Source: JAQVCM01 sp040403095
GTDB taxonomy: Bacteria > Bacteroidota > Bacteroidia > Flavobacteriales_D > Crocinitomicaceae
Assembly: GCA_040403095.1 (NCBI GenBank)
Contig: JBBALI010000004.1
Location: 98,614-162,613, forward strand
Length of the DNA stretch: 64,000 bases
Direction: 5' to 3'
Below the pieces are notes generated by a model, which saw nothing but the letters and a program-made list of their open reading frames with translations, did not search any database and was not told where the DNA came from. Below are positions 35,610 to 44,366 of this stretch, piece after piece; the stretch's first letter is position 1, and each line of letters begins with the position of its first letter. Both the position numbers and the translations under genes were made by a program.

Positions 35610-35864
35610 ATGAGAAAAGACATACATCCAGAAGATTACAGATTTGTAGTTTTTAAAGACATGACAAACGACTATGCATTTCTTTGTCGTTCTTCTGCTG
35701 CATCAACAGATACTGTAACTTGGGAAGATGGTAATGAGTATCCATTGGTAAAATTGGATATTTCTCACAAATCTCACCCATTCTTTACTGGGATTGTTAA
35801 GTTTGTGGATACTGCGGGTAGAATTGATAAATTCAACACTCGTTACGGTCGTCACAAGAAATAG
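35610..35864 (+). CDS. rpmE2: 50S ribosomal protein L31, type B
   Basis: 84 aa. Starts MRKDIHPEDYRFVVFKDM and ends FNTRYGRHKK, with the family block SHPFFTG in the middle. It lacks the CxxC zinc-binding pairs of L31 type A, so this is the zinc-independent type B form. L31 bridges the two ribosomal subunits. In some bacteria type B replaces type A under zinc shortage; here there is no sign of a second copy in the window and in this phylum the type B form is the usual housekeeping one. Own promoter and terminator. Confidence 0.95.
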   Translation: MRKDIHPEDYRFVVFKDMTNDYAFLCRSSAASTDTVTWEDGNEYPLVKLDISHKSHPFFTGIVKFVDTAGRIDKFNTRYGRHKK

Positions 35865-35883
35865 TCAATCGTTAAGATTTTTT

Positions 35884-35911
35884 AAAAGCTCTCTTTTTGA
35901 GGGCTTTTTTT
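35884..35911 (+). terminator. Rho-independent terminator of rpmE2
   Basis: Stem AAAAGCTCTC / GAGGGCTTTT (with a G-U pair) around a short T-rich loop, followed by T's, 20 bp after the stop codon. Confidence 0.8.
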
Positions 35912-35985
35912 ATGTTTTGTTGATTTATAAATCTTAATATTGTTGCATAAATTTATTTTGCACGCTTATTGGAAAAGGAAATACA

Positions 35986-38100
35986 ATGATTAAGTCACAT
36001 ATTTATCTTTTGTTGTTTATTCTTCTTCCTGTTTTTTCAGTTTCGGCTGGTAAGATAGAGAAAGGATTTGCCTGTTTGAAAATTTACAATTACTTCGAAG
36101 CGAAGCAATTGTTTGAAAAATCACTTAAAAAACAACCTGCAGCAGCACAATATGGTTTGGCAATTATCTACGCGCGAAATGATAACCCTTTTCACAATTT
36201 AGATTCAGCTTTTGTTTTAATTCAAAGGGCTGAAAGATTGTTTCCTTTGGTCAATGAGAAAGAAAAAATAAAACTAAAAGCAATAGAAGTGGATTATGAC
36301 CATATTTTAGTGCTCCGTCAAAATATTTCTTCTCAATTTTTTAAAATCGTGAATTCTAAACCAACAGAAATTACTTTTCAAAATTTTTTAGATGAGCATC
36401 CTTGGGCGATTGAAAATACAATTGCTATTCACCGAAGAGATTCTTTGGCTTATTCGTTTGCCGTACATAAGAATACGAGTTCAGATTTTCAATTTTTCCT
36501 CAATAAATATCCAAATTCAGAATATTTGAATGATGCGAAAAATGCATTTGACTTGCGATTATATCAAGAAAAAACAGTTAATGGTACTTTGGGTGAATTG
36601 GAAATTTTCTTAGTTGATTTTTCAAATAATCCTTACAGAGGAGATGCTGAAGATAGAATTTATGCTTTGTCAATCGAAAAACAAACCATAGAAAACTACG
36701 AAGCTTTTATAAGGAGATTTCCATTAAACAGAAATGTCGAAGACGCTTGGAGAAAATTATATCAATTGTTTATGTATGATTACTCTGAAAAAAGAATCAC
36801 ACAATTTTTACAAGAATACCCAGATTATCCTTTCAAATCAGAAGTTGAAATAGACAGAGCACTTTCTTTACAACAATTGTTTCCATACAAAACAGGAACG
36901 CTTTTCGGATGGATGAACGAACGAGGAGAAATAATTTTTTCCGCTGAATATGAATCACTTGGTTTGTTTAGTGAAGGACTTGCTTTGGCTGCCAAGGATG
37001 GGAAATATGGTTATGTAGATAAATCAAACCAAATTGTAATTCCTTTCAAATTTGACGCAGGATCTGATTTTGAATCTGGGAGAGCGATTATTGAATTAAG
37101 CGGTAAATCGGGAATTATTGACAGAACAGGAAAATTTTTGTTTGACGCCGTTTTTAACGATTTAGGACAATTTTCCGAAGGTTTGATTTATGGATCAAAA
37201 GATTCATTATATGCCTATTATGATAAATATGGAATGAAAAGATTGGATCAAGATTTTCAAGAAGCTTTTTCATTTGTAAACGGAATGGCAAAGGTTAAAA
37301 TCAAGGGAAAAGAAGCATTTGTTAATCCTTATGGTGGATTTATTGTACAACCAATCTATGAAGAGATCAATTTTTTCACCGATTCATTGCTCATTTTTCA
37401 AGAAAATTCCAAGTATGGCATTGTAAATCTAAAGAATGAAATAATACTGCCTGCAATTTATGATCAAATTGGAAATATAGTTCACGGCAAAGCAATCATC
37501 GTGAAAAACAATAAAATTGGATACATCAACCAAGATGCGATGTTAATTATACAGCCTACTTATGAGGTTTTTCCAAATTACATGGAAAACGCACAATTTT
37601 CAGGAAACTATGCCAAAGCTAAATTGAAAGACAAATACGGCATTATAGATGGTTCGGGAAAGTGGATAATTCTAGCAACTTATAGTAATTTAGGAAATGT
37701 TTCTGGTTTGATATCTTTTCAAAAAGGAAAAAAATGGGGTTTCATCGATTTGACAAACAAAGTGGTGCTTAAACCAACTTTTGATGAAGCAACTTCTATT
37801 TTGGATGGAACATCTTTTGTTTTAGTGAATGGAAAGCAAGGATTAATCGATACCAAAGGTGAATTCATAATTCCAGCTGAATTTGATGAAATTAAGCGTT
37901 TTGAACAGCAATATTTTTTGGTTTCAAAAGATGAAAAATGGGGATTGTTTTCTTCAAGCGGAAATGTGATCGTCACTCCAAATTATGATTATATTAAATT
38001 GATTGACAAGGATTTGATGGTGATGTCAAACCTCAGTGAAGTGCATTATTATTTTACTAAAACCCAACAAATTGTTGTGCCTCAAGTAAAAAGACCTTAG
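35986..38100 (+). CDS. Secreted WG-repeat protein with N-terminal tetratricopeptide-like region
   Basis: 704 aa. Signal peptide at about 1-21 (ends FSVSA). Residues about 22-300 are alpha-helical with TPR-like spacing (FEAKQLFEKSLKKQPAAAQYGLAII and similar). From about 305 to 690 there are at least seven WG repeats, each of the form 'kwGfid..g...ip..yd.i..f..g.a' (for example KYGYVDKSNQIVIP, KSGIIDRTGKFLF, KYGIVNLKNEIILP, KWGFIDLTNKVVL, KQGLIDTKGEFIIP). WG repeats are a beta-structured repeat of unknown role, probably periplasmic or outer-membrane-attached here. The next gene starts 2 bp after the stop. Confidence 0.88.
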   Translation: MIKSHIYLLLFILLPVFSVSAGKIEKGFACLKIYNYFEAKQLFEKSLKKQPAAAQYGLAIIYARNDNPFHNLDSAFVLIQRAERLFPLVNEKEKIKLKAIEVDYDHILVLRQNISSQFFKIVNSKPTEITFQNFLDEHPWAIENTIAIHRRDSLAYSFAVHKNTSSDFQFFLNKYPNSEYLNDAKNAFDLRLYQEKTVNGTLGELEIFLVDFSNNPYRGDAEDRIYALSIEKQTIENYEAFIRRFPLNRNVEDAWRKLYQLFMYDYSEKRITQFLQEYPDYPFKSEVEIDRALSLQQLFPYKTGTLFGWMNERGEIIFSAEYESLGLFSEGLALAAKDGKYGYVDKSNQIVIPFKFDAGSDFESGRAIIELSGKSGIIDRTGKFLFDAVFNDLGQFSEGLIYGSKDSLYAYYDKYGMKRLDQDFQEAFSFVNGMAKVKIKGKEAFVNPYGGFIVQPIYEEINFFTDSLLIFQENSKYGIVNLKNEIILPAIYDQIGNIVHGKAIIVKNNKIGYINQDAMLIIQPTYEVFPNYMENAQFSGNYAKAKLKDKYGIIDGSGKWIILATYSNLGNVSGLISFQKGKKWGFIDLTNKVVLKPTFDEATSILDGTSFVLVNGKQGLIDTKGEFIIPAEFDEIKRFEQQYFLVSKDEKWGLFSSSGNVIVTPNYDYIKLIDKDLMVMSNLSEVHYYFTKTQQIVVPQVKRP

Positions 38101-38102
38101 AA

Positions 38103-39002
38103 ATGAAAATACGGGATATAATCAGAACTTTGACTCCTACTTTTTTAATAAAGGCATACCGGAAAAAGCAGAAGGAAAAAAAGCGTCAATTGCTTCAAAG
38201 TCAAAAGTCAAAAGGTGAAATTTGGACAAAAAACGATTTAATTGCGCAATTTCAAACGATTGGAATTGAAAAAGGGGATGTTTTGTTGGTGCATTCCAGT
38301 TTATCTAAAATTGGATTTATTGAAAACGGACCCAAAGATTTTGTGGAGGCCTTATTAGAAACTGTTGGTGCTGAAGGACATGTTTTGATGCCTAATTCGC
38401 CAAATGCCTCTTTTCAATTAGAATATATTCAACAACTTTCTGTGTTTGATGTGCAAAATGATATTTCTAAATTGGGCGCTATTACAGAGTATTTTAGAAA
38501 ATTACCCAATGCAATAAGAAGTGAACATCCAACAGAGCCAGTTTCTTGTGTTGGTCCAAACGCAGATTTTTTTGTCGGAAATCATTTCGGTAATATCACA
38601 CCTTACAACGAAAATAGCCCGTTTTATAAGGTTTCTCAAATGAATGGAAAGATTCTCTACGTAGGAGTTACGCTAAATAATGCGGGCACTAATTTACATA
38701 CTTTGGAAGATGCAATTTCTGACTTTAAATTTCCGGTTTACCATGAAGAAATTTTCGATGTAAAAGTCAAAACTAAAGACGGTATCATCAGATCAATGAA
38801 AACCAAAGTGCACAATCCTGTTTGGTCAAAAAAGAGACTATGCGATGGTCTTTTACCGCTTTTTGAAGCAAAAAATGTTGCCCAAAAAGTCAAAATTGGA
38901 AACGCAGAAACTTGGTTATTTGACGCAAAAAAGATGCTTGATGTGATGTTTGATGAATATAAAAAAAATGGTGTAACTATGTATACGCCAAAAGGCAATT
39001 AA
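38103..39002 (+). CDS. AAC(3)-family N-acetyltransferase
   Basis: 299 aa. The family opening GDVLLVHSSLSKIG (His64 in the HSS motif), NGPKDFVEALLETVGAEGHVLMPNSP, then RSEHPTEPVSCVGPNADFF and SPFYKVSQMNGKILYVGVTLNNAGTNLHTLEDA fit the antibiotic_NAT (AAC(3)/YokD) fold. These use acetyl-CoA to acetylate an amine; some modify aminoglycosides, but most chromosomal ones act in surface sugar or other small-molecule metabolism. The gene is 2 bp downstream of the WG-repeat gene, so it is likely cotranscribed. Resistance is not shown and not my first guess. Confidence 0.85.
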   Translation: MKIRDIIRTLTPTFLIKAYRKKQKEKKRQLLQSQKSKGEIWTKNDLIAQFQTIGIEKGDVLLVHSSLSKIGFIENGPKDFVEALLETVGAEGHVLMPNSPNASFQLEYIQQLSVFDVQNDISKLGAITEYFRKLPNAIRSEHPTEPVSCVGPNADFFVGNHFGNITPYNENSPFYKVSQMNGKILYVGVTLNNAGTNLHTLEDAISDFKFPVYHEEIFDVKVKTKDGIIRSMKTKVHNPVWSKKRLCDGLLPLFEAKNVAQKVKIGNAETWLFDAKKMLDVMFDEYKKNGVTMYTPKGN

Positions 39003-39037
39003 AATAAACTCAAAAATTAAAGTTAAATTTCATTTTG

Positions 39038-39045
39038 TATATTTG
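39038..39045 (+). promoter_or_regulatory. -7 element deciding the start of the gene at 39061
   Basis: TATATTTG (39038-39045) matches TAnnTTTG and overlaps a possible upstream TTG start at 39043, so translation should begin at the ATG at 39061, only about 10 nt after the expected transcript start. Confidence 0.55.
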
Positions 39046-39060
39046 TTAAAATTCTACAAA

Positions 39061-40251
39061 ATGAAAATATTTGCTTTAGTTCTTTTTTCTGCATTTTTTA
39101 TAAATGTATTTTCTCAAAGTTTCACCAATGTTGATGAACTTTTACAATTATCAGAACTTGATCCATTGGCTTTTGAGAAATCACTTACTGGTAAAGGTTT
39201 TTCATTTTATGAAACGGATGGAATAAAGACTAAATATAACAATTTGACAGAATCTATTTCATTGACTATTTCTCCAAGAATTGTCTCCTACGTTACTTAT
39301 TCAAGAATATTTTTCTTGGAAGCCAATTCAAGGATTCTAAAAAGCGGTTATCGCTTAGTTAATACCGAAGGAGTTTTAATCAGTGATGGTTCTAAAGTAA
39401 AAGCGCAACAATTTGAAAAAGATAAACTGACCGTGTGGCTAGGCGTCAATAAAGTAGATGGAGAAACGATTTATTACATTCAAGTAGATAATAGCAGTCC
39501 TTCATCTTTGAAAAACGCTGGAGGTACAGAAACCTTAAAAAACAAAGATAATTTCAAGTATAAAGGTGATAAATCAGACATCAGTTTTGGTTATTTTTCC
39601 GTTGGTTTAATGATTTCAAGAGGAATTACATCTGAAAAACCAAGTCCATCAACTTCAATCCAACAGGATTTTAATGGTGAATCTGGAATTGGAACAGACA
39701 AAGGTTTTGAAGTTGATTTAGGAGGAATTGTAGGCTTATATGGCTTAAATAAAAAACTACCTCATGCATTAGATTTTGGAGTTTTAATCGCAGGAGGATT
39801 TACCATTTTACCATATTCTTATAAATCACTTGGTTTACCATACTCAGAATTTACCTACAATGGATTTATCACGGGTCGTTTTGGAGTTGGTCCAACTTTA
39901 ACTTTAACTCCTTTCAGGAATTCGGATTTTCATCTTTCAGGATTTTACAAAGTATCTGCTGGTGGAAATTTTGCCGGAGGTTATAAATATGATGGCACTG
40001 ATTATAATACTGTTACAATGAAGAGAGATGACGATGCTAGTTTTACGTTGATAAAATCATACGGAGCAATGATTAATGGTGGTGCTCTTTATGGTGGAAT
40101 TGAGTTTAGTAAATACATTGACAAAGGAAAATTTACAATTACTGAATCTGTTTACAATCCTGCAGCAAGCGAGTATGTTGACATGAAAACAGCAGTGGAA
40201 GCTAAATTGCCATTCGATATTATGTCTATCAAAATTGGGTTGCTATTTTAA
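39061..40251 (+). CDS. Secreted protein of unknown function, probable outer-membrane associated
   Basis: 396 aa from the ATG at 39061. Signal peptide at about 1-17 (ends FINVFSQ). I do not recognise the family. Residues about 20-160 look like a globular beta-rich domain (KGFSFYETDGIKTKYNNLTESISLTI). From about 180 the sequence alternates hydrophobic/glycine strands (DISFGYFSVGLMISRGI, GVLIAGGFTILPYSYKSLG, GRFGVGPTLTLTPF), like a small outer-membrane beta-barrel, and it ends in the aromatic residue Phe (IKIGLLF), as many barrels do. Outer-membrane location is inference. Confidence 0.7.
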   Translation: MKIFALVLFSAFFINVFSQSFTNVDELLQLSELDPLAFEKSLTGKGFSFYETDGIKTKYNNLTESISLTISPRIVSYVTYSRIFFLEANSRILKSGYRLVNTEGVLISDGSKVKAQQFEKDKLTVWLGVNKVDGETIYYIQVDNSSPSSLKNAGGTETLKNKDNFKYKGDKSDISFGYFSVGLMISRGITSEKPSPSTSIQQDFNGESGIGTDKGFEVDLGGIVGLYGLNKKLPHALDFGVLIAGGFTILPYSYKSLGLPYSEFTYNGFITGRFGVGPTLTLTPFRNSDFHLSGFYKVSAGGNFAGGYKYDGTDYNTVTMKRDDDASFTLIKSYGAMINGGALYGGIEFSKYIDKGKFTITESVYNPAASEYVDMKTAVEAKLPFDIMSIKIGLLF

Positions 40252-40283
40252 TAATAGGATTCTTAAAAATTCCATAAACGCAA

Positions 40284-40315
40284 AAAAGTGCCAATCCAAC
40301 TAGATTGACACTTTT
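40284..40315. terminator. Bidirectional terminator between convergent genes
   Basis: A 13-bp stem AAAAGTGCCAATC / GATTGACACTTTT (one mismatch) with a 6-nt loop. A/T runs at both sides fit termination of the plus-strand gene at 40251 and of the transaldolase gene on the minus strand. Confidence 0.75.
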
Positions 40316-40336
40316 CTGTTTTTGAATAAAGGACTC

Positions 40337-40993
40337 TTAATTATTGCCTTTGGCGTGATCAGCTAAAAATTGCTTTAAACCTGAATCTGTCAAAGGATGT
40401 TTGGCGAGTGCCAGGATCGCACTCAATGGGCCGGTCATTACATCGGCACCAATTTCTGCACAGTTGATAATGTGCATTGGATGTCTCACAGAAGCTGCAA
40501 GTATTTCAGTGTCAAATACGTAATTGTCGTATATTTGACGAATTTGTGCTACTAAATCTAAACCATTTACAGAAATATCATCTAATCGCCCGATGAAAGG
40601 TGAAATATAAGTGGCACCCGCTTTGGCCGCAAGTAAAGCTTGGCCAGCAGAGAAAATCAAAGTACAATTAGTTCTAATTCCTTTGGTAGAAAAATATTTT
40701 ATCGCTTTAATTCCTTCAGGAATCATGGGGATTTTAACGACAATGTTTTTGTGCAAAGCAGCCAAAATTTCACCTTCTTTGATCATTCCATCAAAATCAG
40801 TTGCTATTACTTCAGCACTCACATCTCCATCAACTATTTCGCAAATTGCTTTGTAGTGATTCAAAATATTTTCTTGGCCAGTAATACCTTCTTTGGCCAT
40901 CAAGGAAGGATTGGTTGTTACTCCATCAAGAACACCAAGATCGTTGGCTTCTTTGATCTCTTGTAAATTAGCGGTATCAATGAAAAATTTCAT
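40337..40993 (-). CDS. tal: Transaldolase (small TalC/fructose-6-phosphate aldolase-like class)
   Basis: 218 aa. Short transaldolase subclass that forms decamers. It begins MKFFIDTAN (Asp6), has DGVTTNPSL and the Schiff-base Lys87 in VVKIPM, then ISPFIGRLDD, which are the standard motifs. It transfers a dihydroxyacetone unit between sugar phosphates in the non-oxidative pentose phosphate pathway (or cleaves fructose 6-phosphate in the closest relatives); these two activities are hard to separate by sequence alone. Monocistronic on the minus strand with a shared terminator. Confidence 0.93.
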   Translation of the reverse strand: MKFFIDTANLQEIKEANDLGVLDGVTTNPSLMAKEGITGQENILNHYKAICEIVDGDVSAEVIATDFDGMIKEGEILAALHKNIVVKIPMIPEGIKAIKYFSTKGIRTNCTLIFSAGQALLAAKAGATYISPFIGRLDDISVNGLDLVAQIRQIYDNYVFDTEILAASVRHPMHIINCAEIGADVMTGPLSAILALAKHPLTDSGLKQFLADHAKGNN

Positions 40994-41121
40994 ATTTAAG
41001 TATTTTTAAGTGAAATTTACGCTTTATTTTGGAATGAATAAATCATTCAACTTCAAAATTTAAAGAATGTCATTTTGAAGATTTTATTGGAAAACTTTCT
41101 TTGCAATTTTACCCAAAAAAA

Positions 41122-41222
41122 GTGGGGTAAGCTACTCGCATCGCACCGCTCAACTTCTTACCTTTGCTGCATTCCTGCCCTGGAGGAGTTAGAAGGAGCT
41201 GGTCGTACAAGACTTACCCCAG
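41122..41222 (-). ncRNA. ffs: Signal recognition particle RNA (4.5S-type)
   Basis: On the minus strand the segment begins GGGGTAAGTC and ends with the complementary GCTTACCCCAC, closing the long hairpin. Its centre contains the universally conserved SRP domain IV: TCCTCCAGGGCAGGAA followed by the GCAGCAAGGTA-like asymmetric and symmetric internal loops (the GGCAGGAA apical part and AGCAAAGGTAAG on the 3' arm). The RNA binds Ffh and guides ribosomes making membrane proteins. About 100 nt long, with the start point directly behind the promoter. The ends are estimated to within a few bases. Confidence 0.93.
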
Positions 41223-41224
41223 CG

Positions 41225-41254
41225 CAAAAGTAGTCATTTTTTTGTGTTTAGCAA
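41225..41254 (-). promoter_or_regulatory. ffs promoter
   Basis: On the minus strand TTG (41252-41254), exactly 19 bp, then TACTTTTG (41225-41232): a perfect TTG-N19-TAnnTTTG promoter placed directly before the SRP RNA 5' end. Confidence 0.85.
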
Positions 41255-41311
41255 GGATAATTGTCAAATTGAATCAATAAAAAACATCCACAACCATTTT
41301 ATTGTACGATC

Positions 41312-41875
41312 TTATCTTTTATTTCTTATTCTACTCAAGGTTTCTGGCGACATTCCGAGCATAGAAGCAATGTATTGTTGTGGAATTTCATTGAAAAGTG
41401 ATTTGTGGTGACTGAAAAAAAGTTCAAATCTTTGTTCTGTGGTCATGGACAAATGGCTGAAAACGCGGTCTTCGAGCATAGCGAAACATTTGGCAATGAA
41501 TGCTTTTTCAATATATTGCCAGTTTTCAATTTCTTGATTTAAAGATTGATAATTTTCTTTTGAAATGGTGAAAAGTTTAGTTTTAGATAAAGCTTGAATT
41601 TCCCACCTAGAAGGTGATTCAAACATAAAACTAGAAATTTCAGTTACAAAATAACCAGGAGTTGAAATCCATTGGGTGATTTCTTTTCCGTCAATTGTAT
41701 TGAAAATGCGTAAAATGCCTTCGTTAATGAAACTCATTTTCTTGCACTGATTTCCAGCATGTAAAAAGAATTCATCTTTTTCAATTGTCTCTGATTTGAA
41801 ATAACTAGAAATTTTCAATAAGTCATTTTCATTCAAATTAAAATAGGATTGGAGGCTCTGTTTAAATGTTTGCAT
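41312..41875 (-). CDS. Crp/Fnr-family transcriptional regulator
   Basis: 187 aa. An N-terminal cyclic-nucleotide-binding-type beta-roll (about 20-120; KDEFFLHAGNQCKKMSFINEGILRIFN) and a C-terminal helix-turn-helix (PQQYIASMLGMSPETLSRIRNK). There is no Cys cluster like that of FNR and the cAMP-contact residues are not evident, so the effector is unknown. Length and the 'IPQQYIASMLG' helix are typical of the many short Crp-like regulators of Bacteroidota. The TPM gene upstream ends 11 bp before it, so the two may be cotranscribed. Confidence 0.88.
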   Translation of the reverse strand: MQTFKQSLQSYFNLNENDLLKISSYFKSETIEKDEFFLHAGNQCKKMSFINEGILRIFNTIDGKEITQWISTPGYFVTEISSFMFESPSRWEIQALSKTKLFTISKENYQSLNQEIENWQYIEKAFIAKCFAMLEDRVFSHLSMTTEQRFELFFSHHKSLFNEIPQQYIASMLGMSPETLSRIRNKR

Positions 41876-41886
41876 TTGAAAATGAA

Positions 41887-42510
41887 TTAGATAATTACAA
41901 TTTGATGTGTCAAAAAGTGAGTTTCAAACGAATTTAAGCCTTTCACGATGCCTCGGAAATATTTGTTTTTCTTGAATTTTGGAATCATGTCATTGTCTAT
42001 AATTTCTTTGGTTTGTTCATTCGATAATATAGTTTCAATTCCTAAACCATTGCAAATCCTGATTTTCCTGAATTGTTTTGAAACGCCAACTAAAACTCCG
42101 TTATTCAGATTTTCAGCACCAACTCCCCAAAAATTGGCTAAATGCAGCACGTATCCATCAAAATTTTCAACATTACAGTAAGTTGAATCTAGAGAAACAA
42201 TCGCAATTTCATTTCCTGTAGAAATTTTGATTTCTTGAATTCTATTTGCAATTCTTTTTATTTGCTTGGCTGTGAAAATATGTTCAAAATCTGTAACAGC
42301 CCCATTGTTTCTTGGAATATAAATATCTTTACAAACGACTTGATTTTCAAAAGTGTAATTAATATAAGTGATTGGCAAAATATTTCCAAGTAGGTTTTGA
42401 AGGCCAAAAAGCAACATAAATACTGATAGAATACCGAATCTTAATTTTCTGATCATAACCTGTAAATGATTCATTACAAAATTGATTATTGAAAGGTACT
42501 TAAATTTCAT
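41887..42510 (-). CDS. TPM-domain membrane protein (DUF477)
   Basis: 207 aa from the ATG at 42510; Mets at 42474 and 42456 are possible later starts. One membrane helix at about 22-42. After it a TPM domain (about 70-190): NNGAVTDFEHIFTAKQIKRIANRIQEIKISTGNEIAIVSLDSTY, GVGAENLNNGVLVGVSKQFRKIRICNGLGIE. TPM domains are found in proteins of photosystem II repair (TLP18.3) and in many bacterial membrane proteins of unclear function. Unusually, it lacks the Gly-rich low-complexity tail seen in many relatives. Together with the Crp-like gene it may form a two-gene unit. Confidence 0.85.
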   Translation of the reverse strand: MKFKYLSIINFVMNHLQVMIRKLRFGILSVFMLLFGLQNLLGNILPITYINYTFENQVVCKDIYIPRNNGAVTDFEHIFTAKQIKRIANRIQEIKISTGNEIAIVSLDSTYCNVENFDGYVLHLANFWGVGAENLNNGVLVGVSKQFRKIRICNGLGIETILSNEQTKEIIDNDMIPKFKKNKYFRGIVKGLNSFETHFLTHQIVII

Positions 42511-42531
42511 TTAAGAGGATTTGAATTTTTT

Positions 42532-43050
42532 TTAATGCTTTGCAATTTGTTTTAAAACCTTCCTTCCTGCAGATGCAAATGCAGGGGTTTCTTTTTGCAT
42601 TCCCGCTTCTATGATGCTTTTAAATTCCGTTTTCAATTCTGGATAATCTTTTAAAAATGGCACAATTTGGTACATTGAATAAACTTTCAAAGCAACTTTT
42701 GATTCGGAATTGGTTAAAAATGAAAAATATCTGTCTAATAATTCACCTTCGCGGTATTCAATTTTTGGAAGTTTGGTTAATACATTACTTAAATTCCTTT
42801 GGGCAGAGGGTTCTTGGCAGTCCAAAAAAGTATCAATTATTTTAAAATGAAATTGTAAAACTAATTCTATATGATTTTCTACAACATGCGAAAGTAGCCA
42901 AGAACTATATTGAGGGTAGGGGTATTTGACTGTCAGACAATAGCTCAATAAATCTTGTACAAATACTTTGTTTTGAGCAATTAAATTCGCTGAATATTTA
43001 TAATTGCGTTGTGACTTGAAGTCTAACAGAATTTCTTCGATTGTTTGCAT
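42532..43050 (-). CDS. Alpha-helical HEAT-like hypothetical protein
   Basis: 172 aa, soluble, cytosolic. All-helical with a repeat-like pattern (LLSHVVENHIELVLQFHFKIIDTFLDCQEPSAQRNLSNVLTKLP), resembling HEAT/DNA-alkylation-repair-like superhelical repeats. It is a type of small protein frequently seen in Bacteroidota but I cannot name the family. It is transcribed on the minus strand after the TPR gene and its terminator, and 21 bp before the TPM gene. Confidence 0.68.
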   Translation of the reverse strand: MQTIEEILLDFKSQRNYKYSANLIAQNKVFVQDLLSYCLTVKYPYPQYSSWLLSHVVENHIELVLQFHFKIIDTFLDCQEPSAQRNLSNVLTKLPKIEYREGELLDRYFSFLTNSESKVALKVYSMYQIVPFLKDYPELKTEFKSIIEAGMQKETPAFASAGRKVLKQIAKH

Positions 43051-43061
43051 AAATTAAAAGT

Positions 43062-43097
43062 AAAAAAAAACGCCCAATCTAGAAAGAATGGACGTTT
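43062..43097 (-). terminator. Terminator after the TPR-protein gene
   Basis: On the minus strand AAACGTCCA (43089-43097) pairs with TGGGCGTTT (43068-43076, one G-U pair) around a 12-nt loop, followed by a T run (A's at 43062-43067). It lies 18 bp after the TPR gene stop. Confidence 0.75.
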
Positions 43098-43115
43098 AAA
43101 AATTTGTTTTAAATA

Positions 43116-44327
43116 CTACAATGCATCTGCACGTTTTTTGTACTCAGCAGATTTTTCTGGATTTTTCAAACTTCTGTAAATTTGAGCCAAAATTATCAAA
43201 ACTTGTTTGTCATTTGGATTCTTAGCAATATATGCTTCCAAAGGAACAACCGCTTTTTTGTACAATTCGTCTGCTTTCGCCAACATTTTTTCGTAATTCG
43301 GGTCACCTTGTTTCAACTGACTTGCTGCTTGCTTCATGCTAATTGCGCTACCTGAAAGCAATGCACCTAATTGGTATTGCGCGTCAGTGTAATTTGGATC
43401 AATTTCCAAAGCCTTGTTTAGTGCAACTTCAGCTTTTTCATCTTGCTTCAATTCGATGTAAATTGTTCCAATAGTCAAATACAATTGCTTATTATTTGGA
43501 TCTGCAGCAATTGCATCGGCCAAACTTTTTTCAGCGGCAGCATTGTCGCCAGCTTCGATGTCAGAATTTACTAATTCAAGTAAAATGTCTTTGTCGTTTG
43601 GATATTTAGCACGGCCGGCGATCAAAATTTCTTTTGCTTCCGCCTTTTTACCATCTTTTCGCAAAGCATTTGCTGCAAGTGCATAAATCAACGGAGCCTT
43701 GTACTGAATCTCAGCAGATTTTTTGTAACGAGCCGCAGCCGTTGCAAGATCTCCCGCTTTTTCAGCACACAAACCTGCATTGAAAATAGAAGAGGAATCA
43801 ATTTCACCCACTGCATCTGAAAGTTTTACTTGTAAATCATAAACTTCACTAGCTTCTTTGAATTTTCCCGCTTTGTAAAGTTGATCACAACCTAAAGAAA
43901 AAAGACCTTTCTTCATGTTGATTGAAGTCAATACTTCTTCTTTGTATTTTTTACTTGGAAACGCTTTTTTGTAACTTTCGATTCCTTGGTCAAGAAGTGC
44001 TTCACCATTTTCCTTCATGTAAGTTGTATCTTCAGCACTTGCAATTAAAAGTCCTGTATAGATTTCACCTTTGTAAAAAAGTGTTTTTGGACTTTCTTTT
44101 GTTTCAGGATGCGCCGCAGCCAAATCGATGTATTCTTTGGCTTTTACCAAAGCTTTTTTTCCAGCTTCCATATTATTTTCACCGGTCATCATCATTCTAG
44201 CCAAAATATCAGCGTACTTGTTGTATTCCAATGCAGCCGAAGTTTCATTCATTTTTTGAGAAAATGAATTGAAAGTCAACAAGATACTTCCTGCAAAAAA
44301 TGAAATTTTGATTAATTTATTTTTCAT
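43116..44327 (-). CDS. Secreted tetratricopeptide-repeat protein
   Basis: 403 aa from the ATG at 44327 (a TTG start at 44366 would abut the gyrA stop but removes no domain). Signal peptide at about 1-24 (KISFFAGSILLTFNSFSQ). Then about eight TPR-like helical pairs (AGLCAEKAGDLATAAARYKKSA, NKQLYLTIGTIYIELKQDEKAEVALNKALEIDPN, DKQVLIILAQIYRSLKNPEKSAEYKKRA). TPR arrays mediate protein-protein contacts, here in the periplasm. It follows gyrA with a short gap and no recognisable promoter, so it may depend on gyrA transcription. Confidence 0.82.
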   Translation of the reverse strand: MKNKLIKISFFAGSILLTFNSFSQKMNETSAALEYNKYADILARMMMTGENNMEAGKKALVKAKEYIDLAAAHPETKESPKTLFYKGEIYTGLLIASAEDTTYMKENGEALLDQGIESYKKAFPSKKYKEEVLTSINMKKGLFSLGCDQLYKAGKFKEASEVYDLQVKLSDAVGEIDSSSIFNAGLCAEKAGDLATAAARYKKSAEIQYKAPLIYALAANALRKDGKKAEAKEILIAGRAKYPNDKDILLELVNSDIEAGDNAAAEKSLADAIAADPNNKQLYLTIGTIYIELKQDEKAEVALNKALEIDPNYTDAQYQLGALLSGSAISMKQAASQLKQGDPNYEKMLAKADELYKKAVVPLEAYIAKNPNDKQVLIILAQIYRSLKNPEKSAEYKKRADAL

Positions 44328-44366
44328 CGTTTTAAGTTTATTTTTTATAAGATGCTTAAAAAGCAA

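Noticed and set aside
38103..39002. Acquired aminoglycoside-resistance gene
   Set aside because: Family-level similarity only; no mobile element, integron or composition change around it, and many members of the family have other substrates.
41260..41275. ATTGTCAAATTGAATC shared by the ffs upstream region and the carB leader (19910-19925)
   Set aside because: A 16-base identity is expected a few times by chance in a window of this size and composition; no further similarity beyond a few bases.
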